NCBI GenBank assembly: GCA_950106755.1
Contig: OX467088.1
Location: 8,540,001-8,604,000, forward strand
Length of the DNA: 64,000 nt
Reading direction: 5' to 3'
Origin: Climacium dendroides
Lineage: Eukaryota > Streptophyta > Bryopsida > Hypnales > Climaciaceae
Shown here: piece by piece, positions 23,621 through 35,727 of the stretch
Layout of the letters: the number at the start of each line of letters is the position of its first letter
Position numbering within the stretch: the stretch's first letter is position 1
Notes under the pieces: model-generated
What the model was told of the DNA's origin: nothing
Database searches by the model: none
Seen by the model: only the letters and a program-made list of their open reading frames with translations
Position numbers and translations under genes: made by a program

Positions 23621-23930
23621 GGAGTGGCGTGAGAGCATCCCCAGTGATGGGCCGGTACCGGCGAACTCACCCACGGCACATGCGCAGCTTGTTGACGCCA
23701 GCGGACGTCTTCTTAACGTCGCCCCCCCGCCGGCACGTTACTTCCCACCCTAAAGTTCTTGACGTCTTCCAGTAGTCACTATTCAAGTTGCTGGTGCTAG
23801 TGTCAGAAATGACATTCAATAGTAAATAATTGGCTAAAGGAGTTGCACGTTGGGTGGGTTGCCACTAGGCTATGATTTCTTTTGACGATAGTTGTTGTTG
23901 TCATGCATATTGTGTTTCGCATAAAAGAAA
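23621..23930. other. GC-rich patch, no gene recognised
   Basis: About 23621-23800 is rich in GCC, CGG and ACGT, with several GACGTC-like motifs. It begins with GAGAGCATCCCCAGTGATGG, a phrase of the kind often seen at the ends of plant MITEs. No matching far end was found and no ORF is recognisable. Confidence 0.35.
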
Positions 23931-23995
23931 AAGAAAAAAAAAAGAGAAAAAAAAGAGGAGAAAAAAAGAGAAAAAAAAAAAGAGAAAAAAAAAAT
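23931..23995. repeat. A-rich purine repeat
   Basis: An (A)nGAG(A)n low-complexity run. The antisense frames here that read as Phe-rich peptides are artefacts of it. Confidence 0.85.
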
Positions 23996-24249
23996 TGCCG
24001 TGTGAGAGCCAAAATCTAACATGCCTTTTAAAGTAACGAACGTGATAGATGCAAATTGAGGCACGTTTTTTTTTGTTTTCAAACTCTCCCTTGTTGTTCT
24101 AGGATAATATACTCTTTCCGTCAAGGAATATTGTCCTACTCCTTGATCCAACAAAGATGCTGTGGACCACAATGGTCCGATGGATGACTTGACTATTGAC
24201 TGTGGAAAAAGTGAATGGACCTACTGGTCAAATAATTGGAGAGTTTTGG

Positions 24250-25130
24250 TAACTACCTTGGTCACGAGAGGCCGCATCCTTATAGGATTAAGGGCATTGG
24301 AAGTCTAATGCTAGATGGAATATGCTCTGTTTGTTTTTTGTATAATTGTGACAATATATTCTTTCCATTGAAGAATATTGCTCTAATCCTTTAAAATATT
24401 AGAAGCACAATTCTAGATCAATATGTTATGGGTTTTTTTTTGGTATTGTGACAATATATTCTTTCCATTGAGGGGTAATGTTCTAATCCTTATCGGCATT
24501 GGAAGGTTTATTTTAGACATGATATATATTTTTTAATATTGTGTAGTTATCATAGAAGGAGCATGAATTGAGGTTCATATTCTTTCTATTGAGGAATAAT
24601 ACTCTAACTTTTAAAGGTATTGGAAGTCCAATTTTAGAAGCAATATGTTTTAGTTTTTAGTTTTTTTAATATTATGTAGTTATTATAGAAGGTACATGAA
24701 GTAAGGTTTACGTTCTTTCCATTGAGGAATAATGCTCTGAGGTAGGTACACCCAAATGTGCCACTGACCTTAAACCGCCATCTATACCATACGTACATCT
24801 CCAAAATCAGTTCTGTACCTATGTGGAAGAAACGCTTTCAGAATCAAACTTTGTTCCTTAATAACTTTTGCATACAATATCCAAATGCCACGTTCTCTGG
24901 TGCATTGGAACCTCCTTTCACTTGCCAACAAGAACATATGAAATTTTTACCAATCCAATATTAGGAATTAGGCTCAGTAGCAATTAGTGGCGGTTTTAGG
25001 TGTACCCACCTTAACTCCTGGAGGTATTGGAAGCCCAATTCTAGACGCAGTGTGTTTTGTTTGCTTTTTATATTGTGTAGTTATCATAGAACGAAGGTAC
25101 ATGAATTGAGGTTTATAATAATGACAAAAC
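24250..25130 (+). repeat. Diverged tandem repeat array, interrupted by a MITE
   Basis: The phrase ATATTCTTTCCATTGAGGAA followed by TAATGCTCTAA(T/C)CC and GGCATTGGAAG recurs at about 24354, 24457, 24579 and 24713 (spacing 103, 122 and 134 bp). A weaker relative lies near 24108. The last unit is split by the MITE at 24739-25012, after which it continues with AACTCCTGGAGGTATTGGAAG. Confidence 0.7.
24739..25012 (+). mobile_element. MITE family F, copy 2 (274 bp)
   Basis: Ends GAGGTAGGTACACCCAAATG and TTTTAGGTGTACCCACCTT are inverted relatives. It has the same length and orientation as the copy at 18290-18563. It lies inside a unit of the surrounding array, which gives an internal control for the insertion point. 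The 68-codon frame at 24758-24964 is a chance reading of the element. Confidence 0.8.
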
Positions 25131-25285
25131 TCTTTGTATTTAGCCAAAGCTGGATCCAATGACATAACATTGAAGATGCACAATTGGGCAAATGTATACT
25201 ATGATGTACTACTAATGTGTGTCACAATGGAAAAAATGAGAGTTTATTTTAGCAAATGGGTTGTAGAATTGAAAAATGGAGTATT

Positions 25286-26170
25286 TTAACCCCTAAAGTC
25301 TCAAGGCCTCTTTTCCATCAAAAAACACTTAAAACTGCCATTTCTATAATGAAGAACAAAAAGTATTTTAAAATGTTTTTTTTTACATATCTAACTATAG
25401 GATCTTGTATTAAACTAGTACAGGAATGTGTAGAAGAAATTTCACAAACTTAGACCGTGTATATTGCAAGATATTTGTATTTAAAGTGAAGGAAACAAAC
25501 TTTTTTTGCACCTTGATCAATTACATTTTTTGACTTTGAACCTTCATACTTATAATTTTTGTTCTATTGATTTTGAATTTCTAATTTTATATAATGAAGA
25601 ATTGAGTTGAAAGTCTAAATTAAAAGAAAAACAAACAAACTTAGTTTTTACTCATTAAAAAATTAAAGGAAAATCTAAATTGTTAATAGCTTTGAGGTGG
25701 AATTAAATACACTAATCTCAACAGTGAGATTGTTAAAGCATGAGATCTTAACCTTGTGAATTTTTTTTTTCAAAATTGTGAAAATTGAGGTAAAACATGA
25801 ATCCTATAAGTTAATTTTTTTCAAAAAGATGCCATGATTGCCTAAAAACAAGGTTGTCCATAACTTTCATTTAACAAATCCAAATGGAATAAATCAAAGC
25901 TTTATACATACATAAAAATATAATTTGTACAAAATGGATTTTAAAATTTGTTTATTTCAAGTTTTTTTGAAGTTTTCTTTTTGCTTGCCAAACTTATAAA
26001 GGGTATTTTGTGCCATAACTTTTGCTCCTAAGCTCAAATTGAAATAAAATTATACTTTTGAAAAGCTAATTTTTTTTTAAAATCATAAAATCACAAAATA
26101 TTGAGACCAAAGGATCTTGCCCAAAATCCATTTTGTCCCCCAAGGGAACACTAGGACTTTAGGGGTTTAA
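25286..26170. mobile_element. TTAA-ended element, about 0.89 kb
   Basis: The left end is TTAACCCCTAAAGTCTCAAG and the right end is the complement of TTAAACCCCTAAAGTCCTAG. TTAA lies at both edges. The interior shares CAAAACTGCCATTTCTAT-like, AGGATCTT and CATAACTTT phrases with the elements at 35728, 50260 and 51923, so these form one subfamily. Confidence 0.75.
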
Positions 26171-27560
26171 AGCAAAAACGACTCTTATTTAGAGAGTAGA
26201 TATGGTGATAATCTAGTATTCCTAAAAATAAAATAGAAACCTCTAATGCATTAAGTGAAAAAGGACTTTTGAACATAATTCCTAAATATGTCACAGTGCT
26301 CTATCCCCATGACAATTGACAAGGACTCTTGAATTGATATTTAGACTTATAATATAGGCACAATCTTTAGGCAACATTACTAGGGTTTGGGGATGATTAT
26401 AGTTTAGGTACAATTATTAATAAATGGCATCTATGTTAGTAAAAAAAGAACTTTTATGTACTATTGAACGACTATATATAATTTGTAGTGGTTGATTTCC
26501 TTAGGTAAGAGCATTATTTTTTAGTTTGTACATTACTAAAATATCTTAAAATGGTATAAATCAAGATGGTGAACCTTTAAAATGTTGAATTCTATGTTTT
26601 TAGCTCAATAAAAGAAAAATATACTCTCTATTTGTCAAAAATGAGTCAAAGATGCATTTTTTTGCTAAAAATGAACTACCATAATTTGTATTTGCCTAAT
26701 TACTATAACATTTCCAATTTGAATTATTATTGCTCCTTCAACAAATCAGTCAAATCTCAATGACTACAGATTAAATGGTCATGTAATCTATGTTTGATGT
26801 TGCATTTGAGTATGATAAGTTTTAGATATTAAAATGCCATAGATCTACATGAAAGATGCTAATTGTTGAATTAATTATGAGTTATTGAATCATTATTTAT
26901 TTGCAGATAATGGATATTTCGCTAAAATGGCGATATTCTTTTGTCATTTGTCCATTCTTTTTCTAGGACTGGTATAGATTTCAGACCAGATTGTCTAAAG
27001 TCTAGGACCGATTTACATTTCAGACTACATGGTTTAAACTTGAAAGTGCCAAAGTTGTGGAATATTGCCATTTTAATGAAATATGTGTTAGATAGGACAG
27101 GAAAGTATAGACATCAACAAACTTCATCAAAATGAATGGATGAAGATCATCCATTTTGCATTGTGACTCTCTTCATTACTTTATATGTGATGGATATTGC
27201 ATTTTTATAGTTCACTCTAGTAGTGTCACTCAAAGTTTTTGTTCCTTGCTTTATGGGTTGAATGCATGATTCTATTGGGCTTATTTCTAGTTGCTCCAAA
27301 ATGGGCAAATTGTCTAGGATAGGGCTAGCTTCCTACCTTATATTGGTTGGGAACTTGGAGCTATTTACCATTACTTAAAAAATAACATTCGTTGCAATGC
27401 CACTATTTCCAACATACTATGCAAAAAAATATAGTATACCTAATGAATAAACAATCTATTGAAAAGCACTACACATAAAACCTACAAAATTTGCAAATTT
27501 GTGCTAGCCAATCAAATTATTCTGCCATCATCTACAAGGTAGTAAGTGTTGTCAAAAGTG
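26171..27560. other. AT-rich intergenic stretch
   Basis: No gene or clear element is recognised. Confidence 0.5.
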
Positions 27561-27564
27561 TTCC

Positions 27565-27770
27565 ATTACAAAAAATTTGAACCTTGCAAAGAGCTTCTCA
27601 CTTTTGATTTTTGGCACTTGGTGATGCAAATACAGAAAAAATTAAAAGATATTTTTTTTGAAAAAAATATTTAAAAATAATAAATAATGAAAATTGTCAA
27701 TATATGACATGGTGATGACATGGTGCTGATGTGGCACTAGTAGTGATACATCATATTCAATAAATTCTAG
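27565..27770 (+). mobile_element. Truncated relative of the 35-bp TIR element at 57299
   Basis: It begins ATTACAAAAAATTTGAACCT, like the left end at 57299. It continues with GATTTTTGGCA, an A/T-rich centre, and GACATGGTGCTGATGTGGCA, which parallels GACGTGGCGTTGACGTGGTA in the other copy. The right inverted end is missing. Confidence 0.5.
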
Positions 27771-27795
27771 TCACATGTTCTAGAACTAGAACTTT

Positions 27796-27970
27796 GCAAC
27801 TTGTGAGACCCACAACCACCCCAATCCAATTGTGTTCACAAATTTTGCAACTTGTATGCCATAAAGAGATCCACAACCACCCCAATCCAATTGTGTTCAC
27901 AAATTTTGCATCTTGGAAGCCATAAAGAGACCTACAACCACTCAAGCCCAATTGTGCCCTCATGCATCTT
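27796..27970 (+). repeat. Three tandem units (51-61 bp)
   Basis: Units start near 27796, 27847 and 27908 with GCAACTTG or GCATCTTG, followed by ACAACCACCCCAATCCAATT and GTGTTCACAAATTTT. The second and third units carry an extra GCCATAAAGAGA segment. Confidence 0.8.
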
Positions 27971-28500
27971 AAAAGTGGTCAAATTAGGGCAAGGATTGCT
28001 ATTCATTTATGACATTTGGATAGGATTGAAAGGACTAGAATTGGTATACACATCGGAATGGGTGCAAGTTCATGAATTCCCATTCTTGTAGGGAAAAAAA
28101 TGAGTCACAAGTTCATGATTCAACAAGTTCATGAATTTCCATTTTTTCAGTCATAAAAACAAAGGAGTCAGCAATGGTGCTGACCCCACCTTTTATATGG
28201 TTTGTCATGTACCGAATAAAGAGTTTGGTATACTCAACCCAAACGCCTCATACACTATCAACACAATCAAGCACGTGAGTGACAGTACTCTCATGTGTGG
28301 ATCCTGGACTTGCAAAGGGGAGGTGAGGCTTTGTTTTGAAGGTAGCCCACATGGTTTTATAGTGAACGTGAAGAAACTTCCGAAGGACTTTACTTGGAAA
28401 AGCAACTTGTCCGGACAAACTGAACTGGAAAAGTGGTGGAAGAAAAAGAAAAAAAAAATGGTGCATGAAACTCGAAACTCACAGTCATGAAAGGTGCAGT
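27971..28500. other. Transition into a higher-GC island, no gene assigned
   Basis: A 119-codon plus-strand frame (28131-28490) has mixed composition and ends in a Lys run. I see no domain, and its start lies in AT-rich sequence. It may be a remnant exon. Confidence that it is a gene is low. Confidence 0.3.
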
Positions 28501-31194
28501 GGGAAGTGTGAAACGGCTTCGGTGATGTCATCCAGGCAAGCGAAGTTTTACGCCCTCGTCGCGCTGGAGAGAGCGTGAAAATGGTAGCTAACCTTCCTGT
28601 GAAGCTTACTGTAAGCTAGCGCAGTTCCATGAAATTGGGTGCGTAGAATTTCTACAAAGATTCTGAGCAAGATCATGCAGATTCGGCCGGTCAAATGCAG
28701 AAAAACCGACTGCGGACGGATTCACCCGGTCAAACGCATCGATAGAACGAACCCTGTCAGTGGCGTCGAATTTTCTTATAATATCAATGGAGTTTTGTAA
28801 ACTGTCTTACGACCATTCGCACAAAGACCACGCTGACTGCGAGATCCACGCGTCCACCTTTCCCATGATTGCGCAATTAAAAGAACTCCCCGTTTACTCG
28901 CTGATCCCAGAGGAAGGAGGCGGGACCCGGTGGCGACAGAAAATCAAAACCTAACGTTCCTATTACAATTGCGAGCGCCTCCAAAGTCGTCCATCTACCC
29001 CCTAAAGGCAGAGCAATTATCATGTCCAAGATTCTCTCTCAAAATCTTCCGATTTGCCTGCATCACCTACTCAGTACTACCTTGCTCACCTGGGCTCATC
29101 ACAAGTCCCGCCCCGACGCACTGCATGATTCGGCTTGCCAAGGGACTGCACCCTCCGATGCTTTGGGTGCCTTTGGATGTGCCACCTGCTGCAGCTTTGG
29201 ACCTCCGGAGCCCCGTTGTTGGCACTCTGTCTCAGTCACTGCGGTCCCTACGCATTTTGTCCACTCTCGTGGTACCGGCAAAGTTTGAAAATCGTCCACC
29301 AATAGCTTTGGCTTCGGGTGCGAGGGCGTGGAACACGAGCCTACGCGGAGATGGAGCAGCAAGACAACCTGAGGGTGTAGACTTTAATATACCGTGAGTC
29401 TCAACCTGGGCGCTTTTGACCGCAATATTGTAATTTAGGCTTCAAGCTGGGGGAAAGGGGTGGGGCGCCTACGATGTCAGTCTGTTGAATTGACGAAGGC
29501 CGGGTCCCTGGTGACGTTAGGGTTCACCTGAAACAGTACAGGTGGTAACTTAAATCAGACAGATGCTTTCAGTGGCAGGTACGTTGACATGCATGGGTTC
29601 ACAAGGAGACTTCAGAGGCACTCATTCAATTCCTTAGCTAGTCATGGAAGGCGAAGCTCTCAAAAGCCCCTGTGCTAGGTCTGCTACTGCTCTCCTACTC
29701 TCCTAGTGATTGGGCATTGAAAGCATATCCTGTTTCAGCTAAGACAGGGATGCAGGCAAAACGACAAGCCTGGAAGTTGGAATGTTATTTTAGTGCCAAG
29801 CATTACCTTCAGTACTGTGTTGTCGCTAGCTAGATCGTCGGAATCGGTTACGGGATGCAACCCCTGGCACCCGTCCGTAGCGTGGTGTAATTCTGTACGT
29901 GCAGGGTCGTTAACAGTAATTAATTATGGCACAGTTGCTGGCGCAGTTGTGGTGCATTACGATTGGCTACAACACTCTCAATATCGCAACTATCCCTGGC
30001 AACCAGCCCTTGTCGGAAAATAGGAAGGTCTGTATAACAAGTAGGGGTGGAACAGAATCTTCAACTAAAAAATTTATAGTAACAATGTTTTGAGAAATAA
30101 AAGTCTGAAAAATTATGAACTCTTTCTGCACATGGGAAAGCTTCCCCACTATGGAAACCCGCCTTGCAGATACGTGTATCTGCTTAAGGGTCAGAAATGC
30201 GTTGCCTCCCTTAATGGCGTGTTTTAGAGGGGTTCAAATTGGGCCTTTCAGGTGCCCAGACCTTAAACAAACTAGGACTGGAAACTGGAGTGAGCAGATC
30301 GAGGGGCTCAACTGTAGGTCTGACATTCACTGCGCCAGTTGATCTGTGAATATCCGTGAATTCGTATCCGTGAATATCCGTGAATTCTGCCATTTTAACG
30401 AATGTGCGGTTCTGGTAAAAAAAAGAATCTGACGATCCGGCACCCGGCCATCGAAATGCCAAGTGGCCATTGCCTTGGCGGGGTTGATTGGTATGGACAT
30501 GGGTAGCGACCGTTCCCTCGGGAGCCCTAAGACGGACCAAACCACAGTTGCTAGTCAAGGCTAGGAAGTCCACAGGTAGTGCGACTTTGATGCTTCAGCC
30601 ATTGAAAATACCACCAAAGTCTTGTTTGTGGGCTTGAACCCACCCAATGACAGAGACGCGGGTTGTTGTCTTTTAACCTCACAAAATATCGTTTCCAACT
30701 GGTTTTTCTTTCGGGTTTCACGGGGACCATACGATAGGACGAGTGAGCCTTGACTGAGTAGAGTGGAGCAACTACCTGAAAACTACACAGCGCTGTCGGT
30801 CTATGCAGTCTGGGAAAGTTAAAGCTGTTCGCAAGCATCGAACTGTCCTAGCTCCGTTGCAAAGGCAATTGAATGGTCTAATACGGCAGTTGTGGCAGTT
30901 CGTACATGAGGTGAGTGCTTGCATCAGTGGGCGCTCACAATCTTGATTCTTCTCTTGAGTCGTCTAGCTAGATGTCGACCGTTTTCTGGTAAAGCTTGAA
31001 TTCGAAGTTAGCGAGCGAATGAGGAAGTTCTAAATTCCTTACCGCCATTGTAATAGTCTCTGCACTGGCTTGAGACTGTCGAAGGGTTGAAAGAGGCGCC
31101 AGATCTTCTGAAATTATAAATTTTTTGCTTTGCTGTTCCAGAGTCTCACTTCGATCGGTCTCGTTTCGTTGAGAGCCGAAGCCTGATTGAAGGC
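28501..31194 (+). promoter_or_regulatory. Higher-GC island upstream of the WRKY gene
   Basis: About 2.7 kb of mixed-composition, apparently unique sequence. Overlapping open frames of 70-155 codons occur on both strands (for example 28930-29397 plus and 30211-30573 minus), but none has a recognisable domain or a codon pattern favouring one strand. The proximal part probably holds the WRKY promoter and 5' UTR. Two copies of CCGGTCAAA(T/C)GCA (28686 and 28727) and TTTTGACC (about 29412) contain the W-box core TTGACC on either strand, compatible with regulation by WRKY proteins. A direct repeat of GTGAATATCCGTGAATTC lies at about 30346-30389. Confidence 0.4.
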
Positions 31195-33876
31195 ATGATG
31201 GAGAATGGGAATGTAAGACAAGACACAGCGAGGATGAGAGCAGGAGGGCAGTGGGCGTCCTCCGATTGTGTAGAGAAAGTGGAGGAGATGCTGAGCCGAG
31301 CAATAATTCATCAGGAAGATCTTTGGGGCCTTCTTGTCAAGCACACCCCTCTGGATGAGTCGTGTACTCCTGAGGAAGCGCAAGGGGAGGAATCGGTGGT
31401 CCCTCAGCCGCTTGTGAGAGCTCTGAAAGCGAAGCTGGAAAATTCCCTGGATTGGTGTCACCTCGCGCTCTGCCGCCTTAAGGAAATCATCGTGCGCACG
31501 AGCTCGTATCACGCATCCGAAGAAGAAGACGTTAAAGACGGAGCTGCTGTTGCTGCGGGTTTTGCCCACGCTCCTAGCTTGAATGTCCCTTCCCCCTTGA
31601 GCGCTCTTCGTGTCAGCAAGGAGCCTTTCTCATCTTACCCCTACACGAACGCCGGCCGATTCCAAAGCGAGGGGAGCCCGGGAAGCTTCATCTTCTTAAA
31701 TGAATCCTCTCAGATACCTTCTAGATCAACCCAAACATGTAAGCTCGTGTTCCTTAGCTGCCACTGTCCATAGCTTGTCACGACCATTCCTTGCAACTTC
31801 AACTAGATTGATAAGAACTACGTAACTCAATTTTGGTGCCTGATTATGAAAAATTCTACGTGCTGGGCCGTGCAAGCAGCGAACGATGAATCCTGTGCGC
31901 AACCAAGTTTCAGTTCTGAGTTAATATAATCTTGTTATCCTGGGTGATTTCCAGATGGAGAGGAAATCATTGTGATTGAAATTGAGCGTTAGAATAGAAA
32001 ATCGACACAGGAGAGTGATTATGGCTTAGAAGCCAACTTTTCTTCTGGAATAGTTGCTTAATTGCCACATGTTGCTTACAAGACCTCGTTGAGATTATGG
32101 CTTTTGAATAGTGTATGAAACTGATATGTACTAGGTAACTCAAATCTGAAGCTCGGGTGTGGAAAATGTCTATGTTAAGCCACAAGAACGGCCAAGGATG
32201 CAATTTTCCCACAACCAAGCTCTTCATTAGAGATACCTAGCATAACTCAATGAAGATACTACGAGCGTGGGTGATGTGATTGTGGGTGATGTGACGCTGA
32301 AGCAAGAGAATAGATATCATAAAATTGAGTGTGAGAACAGAAACTGGAAAGGAGGGAGTGATTATGGTTCATGACGCAGGTCCTCTTCTTAAATGGCAAC
32401 CTGCCACCTGCAAATTATAAGCCCTCATTGAGATTATGGTTTAATTGCAGGTGACGGAGAGCAACTGCAGGGGTCCATGGATTTGATAATTCCTGATGGG
32501 GAGCATCACCAACAAGGACAGAGAATGCCCAGTCTAGGGCTTGATTCGGATTGGAACATGCTTGCAGCAGAAGCCCAAGTCTGCGTCCTGCCAGGAGCAG
32601 CTTCTCCCCGTGCGAGATCTGCGCCGGGCGCTGAAACGCATCAAAGCTCATCATCTTGCCCATCGAATGCACCAGACGCCTCAGAGAATGGCGTTGAGAA
32701 TAAAGGTCGAAGCCTTGTGACCAAACTCAATAACCGAGGCCTTCGGCCAAGGTGCGGCCCCAAAAGAGACAGGTGCATACCATTCTTGTTTTGTGCCTTT
32801 GCGTACCTAAATGTACAGATCGCAAAGCCTTAGCAAGGTTATGGATTACCCTGTCCTAGGCATTAAGATGAACAACCATACTTGGCGTTATTCAAACATC
32901 CTTAACTCTTCGCTGTAAATTCTAGGACATGAAGGCAAATGCTCGACTCTTGATTGAATTCAATGTTACCGTAAGTTGTACTTGGAAGCAAAACGAATAA
33001 CGTAGCACAAACGTCGAACTAAGAGTGGGGCATGGAGGATGCAATGCAGAGAAGAGACCGACGAGAAGGATACAACCGTTACCGTTGTGTTCCAAGAATT
33101 GAAGCCTGGAGACGACACCAAAAAGGGCATTCCCGACGACGGTCACCGAGGCTGGAAGAAGTACGGCAACAAAACAATCCAGAACTCAACCTTTTGCAGG
33201 TAAGGCAATTACTTGTAATTCATTGACTCTCTCTGCTTTAGTAGTAAATTGCCTTGCAGCAACCCACGATCACCCTAAGTGAACGCCTAACGGGTCTTGG
33301 AATGTGGATTACAGAGGATACTACAAGTGTAGTACGAAGGACTGCCGGGCGAAGAAGATGGTTCAACCGACTGATAAAAACCCTAAAATCTTCGAAGTCA
33401 CCTACGTCGGCAGCCATACCTGCTCCAGCACTTCCCGAAGACGAATCCGGTCCCGGACGACCCTTCCCCGAGTCGAGCAGCAGCACGCCACAGCTGATGG
33501 ATCAGCAAACATTCCCGCGTCCGGCGATGTCCTCGTGCAAACCAAAATTGCGAGGCTCTTGAAAAACCAAGCCGAATGTGCTTTGCTCACCGAAGCGGAT
33601 CGATCCACCGGTGATGGAAACTACGAGTCCGATTTGCAGAGGCCAGAACAGAGTTGGCCATCGCCAGAGGTACAAACTGCAGAGGAGGACTTGCTCGATG
33701 TGGGCAACGCTGCTGATTCCAAGGAGGCTGGCTCCTTGGAAGACCTGGACGAAGACGATGAAAGCTCCCGTGACGAGCAATTAGGATTCGCATTTCCTTC
33801 GGATTCGTTTCTGTGGCAAGAGATGATGAGCAACAGCCACAAAGAGGATTGGAGTAGTCTGACAGTGGAGATTTGA
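31195..33876 (+). CDS. WRKY transcription factor, group III-like, variant heptapeptide (4 exons, 525 aa)
   Basis: This is a nuclear DNA-binding regulator of W-box promoters, by family knowledge. Exons are 31195-31738, 32451-32772, 33050-33199 and 33315-33876. All introns are GT-AG and the phases join without a stop. The start is the first of two adjacent ATGs. The N-terminus (residues 18-90) is helix-rich, with a Trp/Leu segment and PLVRALKAKLENSL, as in group III proteins. The WRKY domain spans about residues 317-376: DDGHRG-WKKYGNK (324-330), IQNSTFCRGYYKC, then C344-X4-C349-X23-H373-X-C375. The last intron falls at the Arg of FCR|GYY, the conserved R-type position of WRKY genes. Oddities: Arg to Lys and Gln to Asn in the heptapeptide, one extra residue before the Trp, and C-X4-C where group III normally has C-X7-C, although the HXC end is of group III type. 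The C-terminal 150 residues are acidic (EDLDEDDESSRDE), a plausible activation region. Confidence 0.93.
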
Positions 33877-34332
33877 TCACAGTAAATCGACGATCTTTCG
33901 AGACATAGAATCCGGCGATGGCAAGTTTCTTTTTCCTACTTCCTTTTCCCTGCAGTAGCAAATGGGAGCTAGCAGCCGATGTGTGGATTGCCCCTGCGAT
34001 GCAACAACATGGCTTCTCGCCGCTGGACATCCATCACGCTACAGAAGAAGCAGGATCGATAAAGAGAGCCGATTGATGAATTCAGGGTTTAGGGTTTAAC
34101 GTAGGGCCAGTTTTCAAATCAAACAAAGTGTCAGATATCTAGATTTTGAAGGCAAAGTAGACCCAAAAAAAACACATTCAGCCCTCATGCTCGGATTGCA
34201 TGCGTTGTAATTGTACATATAAAAAAATCTCATCTAATTGCACTCACCCAAATCTATCATTTGAGCCATTCCAATTTTTATTGCATAGTATAAGAAAAAA
34301 CTTGGGATTTTTTGTCTTGCATAATTAACACC
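33877..34332 (+). other. 3' flank of the WRKY gene
   Basis: Composition falls back to AT-rich after about 34080. A short telomere-like phrase, CAGGGTTTAGGGTTTAAC, lies at about 34083-34100. No defined terminator can be read. The 3' UTR probably ends in this stretch. Confidence 0.4.
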
Positions 34333-34985
34333 CAATTCTTATGCAATCCCAACCAAGCATACCAAATTTTAGTTTCAAAAAAGAAAAATTGTATTGTTGG
34401 TGAATTTTTGAAGTCATTTTTCATGGTTTCACATGATATTTTATTGAAATCAATTAGTAAGGAATTTTGTAAATTTAATTATGTAGATATGTATGGGAAC
34501 ATCCAGATGCACATCTTTCATATCCAAGAACATCCAGATGCGCATCTTTTATATCCAAAAACACCCTATTAAATAACAAAATTATAAGCCAAAAAGAATG
34601 AAGCATCCTTTGACCACACGTGAACCAAAACTTTGTGAAATAGATATCTTTATATTTTAACTAGATTTTATATAGATCAAATAGAAAAACCTAGTTAAAA
34701 TATAAAGATATCTATTTCACAAAGTTTGGTCAAAAGATGCTTCACAGTCAATTCTTCCCAATTTAGAATTTTGTTACTTGATGGGGTGTTTTTTAATATG
34801 AAAGATGCGTATATGGATGTTCTCTATATATCTATGCAATTGATTTTAAAAAAATCCTCACCAATTGTTTTCAATAAAATATTATGTGAAACCATGAAAA
34901 TTGACTTTAAAAATTCACCAATAATGGAATTTTTCTTTTTTGAAATTGAAATTTGGTATGCTTAATTGGGATTGGATAAGGATAC
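34333..34985. mobile_element. Foldback element, family J (copy 1)
   Basis: The left part (GCAATCCCAACCAAGCATAC onward) is the imperfect complement of the right part (GGTATGCTTAATTGGGATTG at the end). A second, tighter stem sits in the middle (about 34602-34741, with AGATATCTTTATATTTTAAC and its complement). Similar elements are at about 48485-48985 and 48998-49865. Frames inside are Phe/Lys-rich and not recognisable. Confidence 0.65.
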
Positions 34986-35727
34986 AATGATAATTATGTT
35001 TACCAAAATAAACCAATTATATTCCATATTGTACAAAAAAATTGAAGCTCTTAAATTGGTAGTTTGTAAACGAGTTAAATCTAACTATATAGTCCACCTT
35101 TAATATTTGTTAACACTTTGGAGCAAGGAAACTTGTAACTAATGTGGTGTAAACACTTTAATACTTACACTACAGTAAACTCCATCATTTTCCATTTTAA
35201 AAATGTGAACCTTTGATGCTTCTCATTCATTAGAGGCTAAAAATGATCTAATATTAGTAACCAAGTCAACTGCACATTTTGTTATTTGTGAATTTTTTCT
35301 CTCATCCCATGTTTTGTTGTTATTTCAAGGAATGAAAAGCGATGAGGTTCACAATAGGATTATCAAAGGGTAGCATAGACAATTTGTAACACTTATATGA
35401 ATAACACTTATGTAACTTGGGAATTAACAACAATAATACTTATATAAATAAAGGATGAAAGTACATAAGATAGGAATGTTGTCATATATTTAAGTGTAGT
35501 GGAAGAACAAACTTAAAGTAGTTTGATGAGATTCTTGTGCATGCCTCTTATGGTATTGAAGGATCACTTTCTTTTGTACCAAAGAAAATTCAAAGTCCTT
35601 CTCCACTGTATACCTAAACTCACAACTTTACAAAATCATCAAATCATGAATCACATCATAACATTGCTAAATCCTCAATTGGCACAACATTGGAATATGA
35701 AGAGGTTGATGCAAGGGAACTTGAAAT
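34986..35727. other. AT-rich intergenic stretch
   Basis: No gene or defined element is recognised. Confidence 0.45.

Noticed and set aside
24739..25012. Possible conserved 68-codon protein
   Set aside because: The conservation with 18290-18563 is that of a MITE with inverted ends. The second copy has no matching open frame.
27796..27970. CRISPR-like array of spaced repeats
   Set aside because: Units are contiguous, diverged tandem repeats without unique spacers, and the window is plant nuclear DNA.
33254..33780. Overlapping frames across the WRKY last exon
   Set aside because: They are other-frame shadows. Only the frame joined at 33315 continues the WRKY domain.
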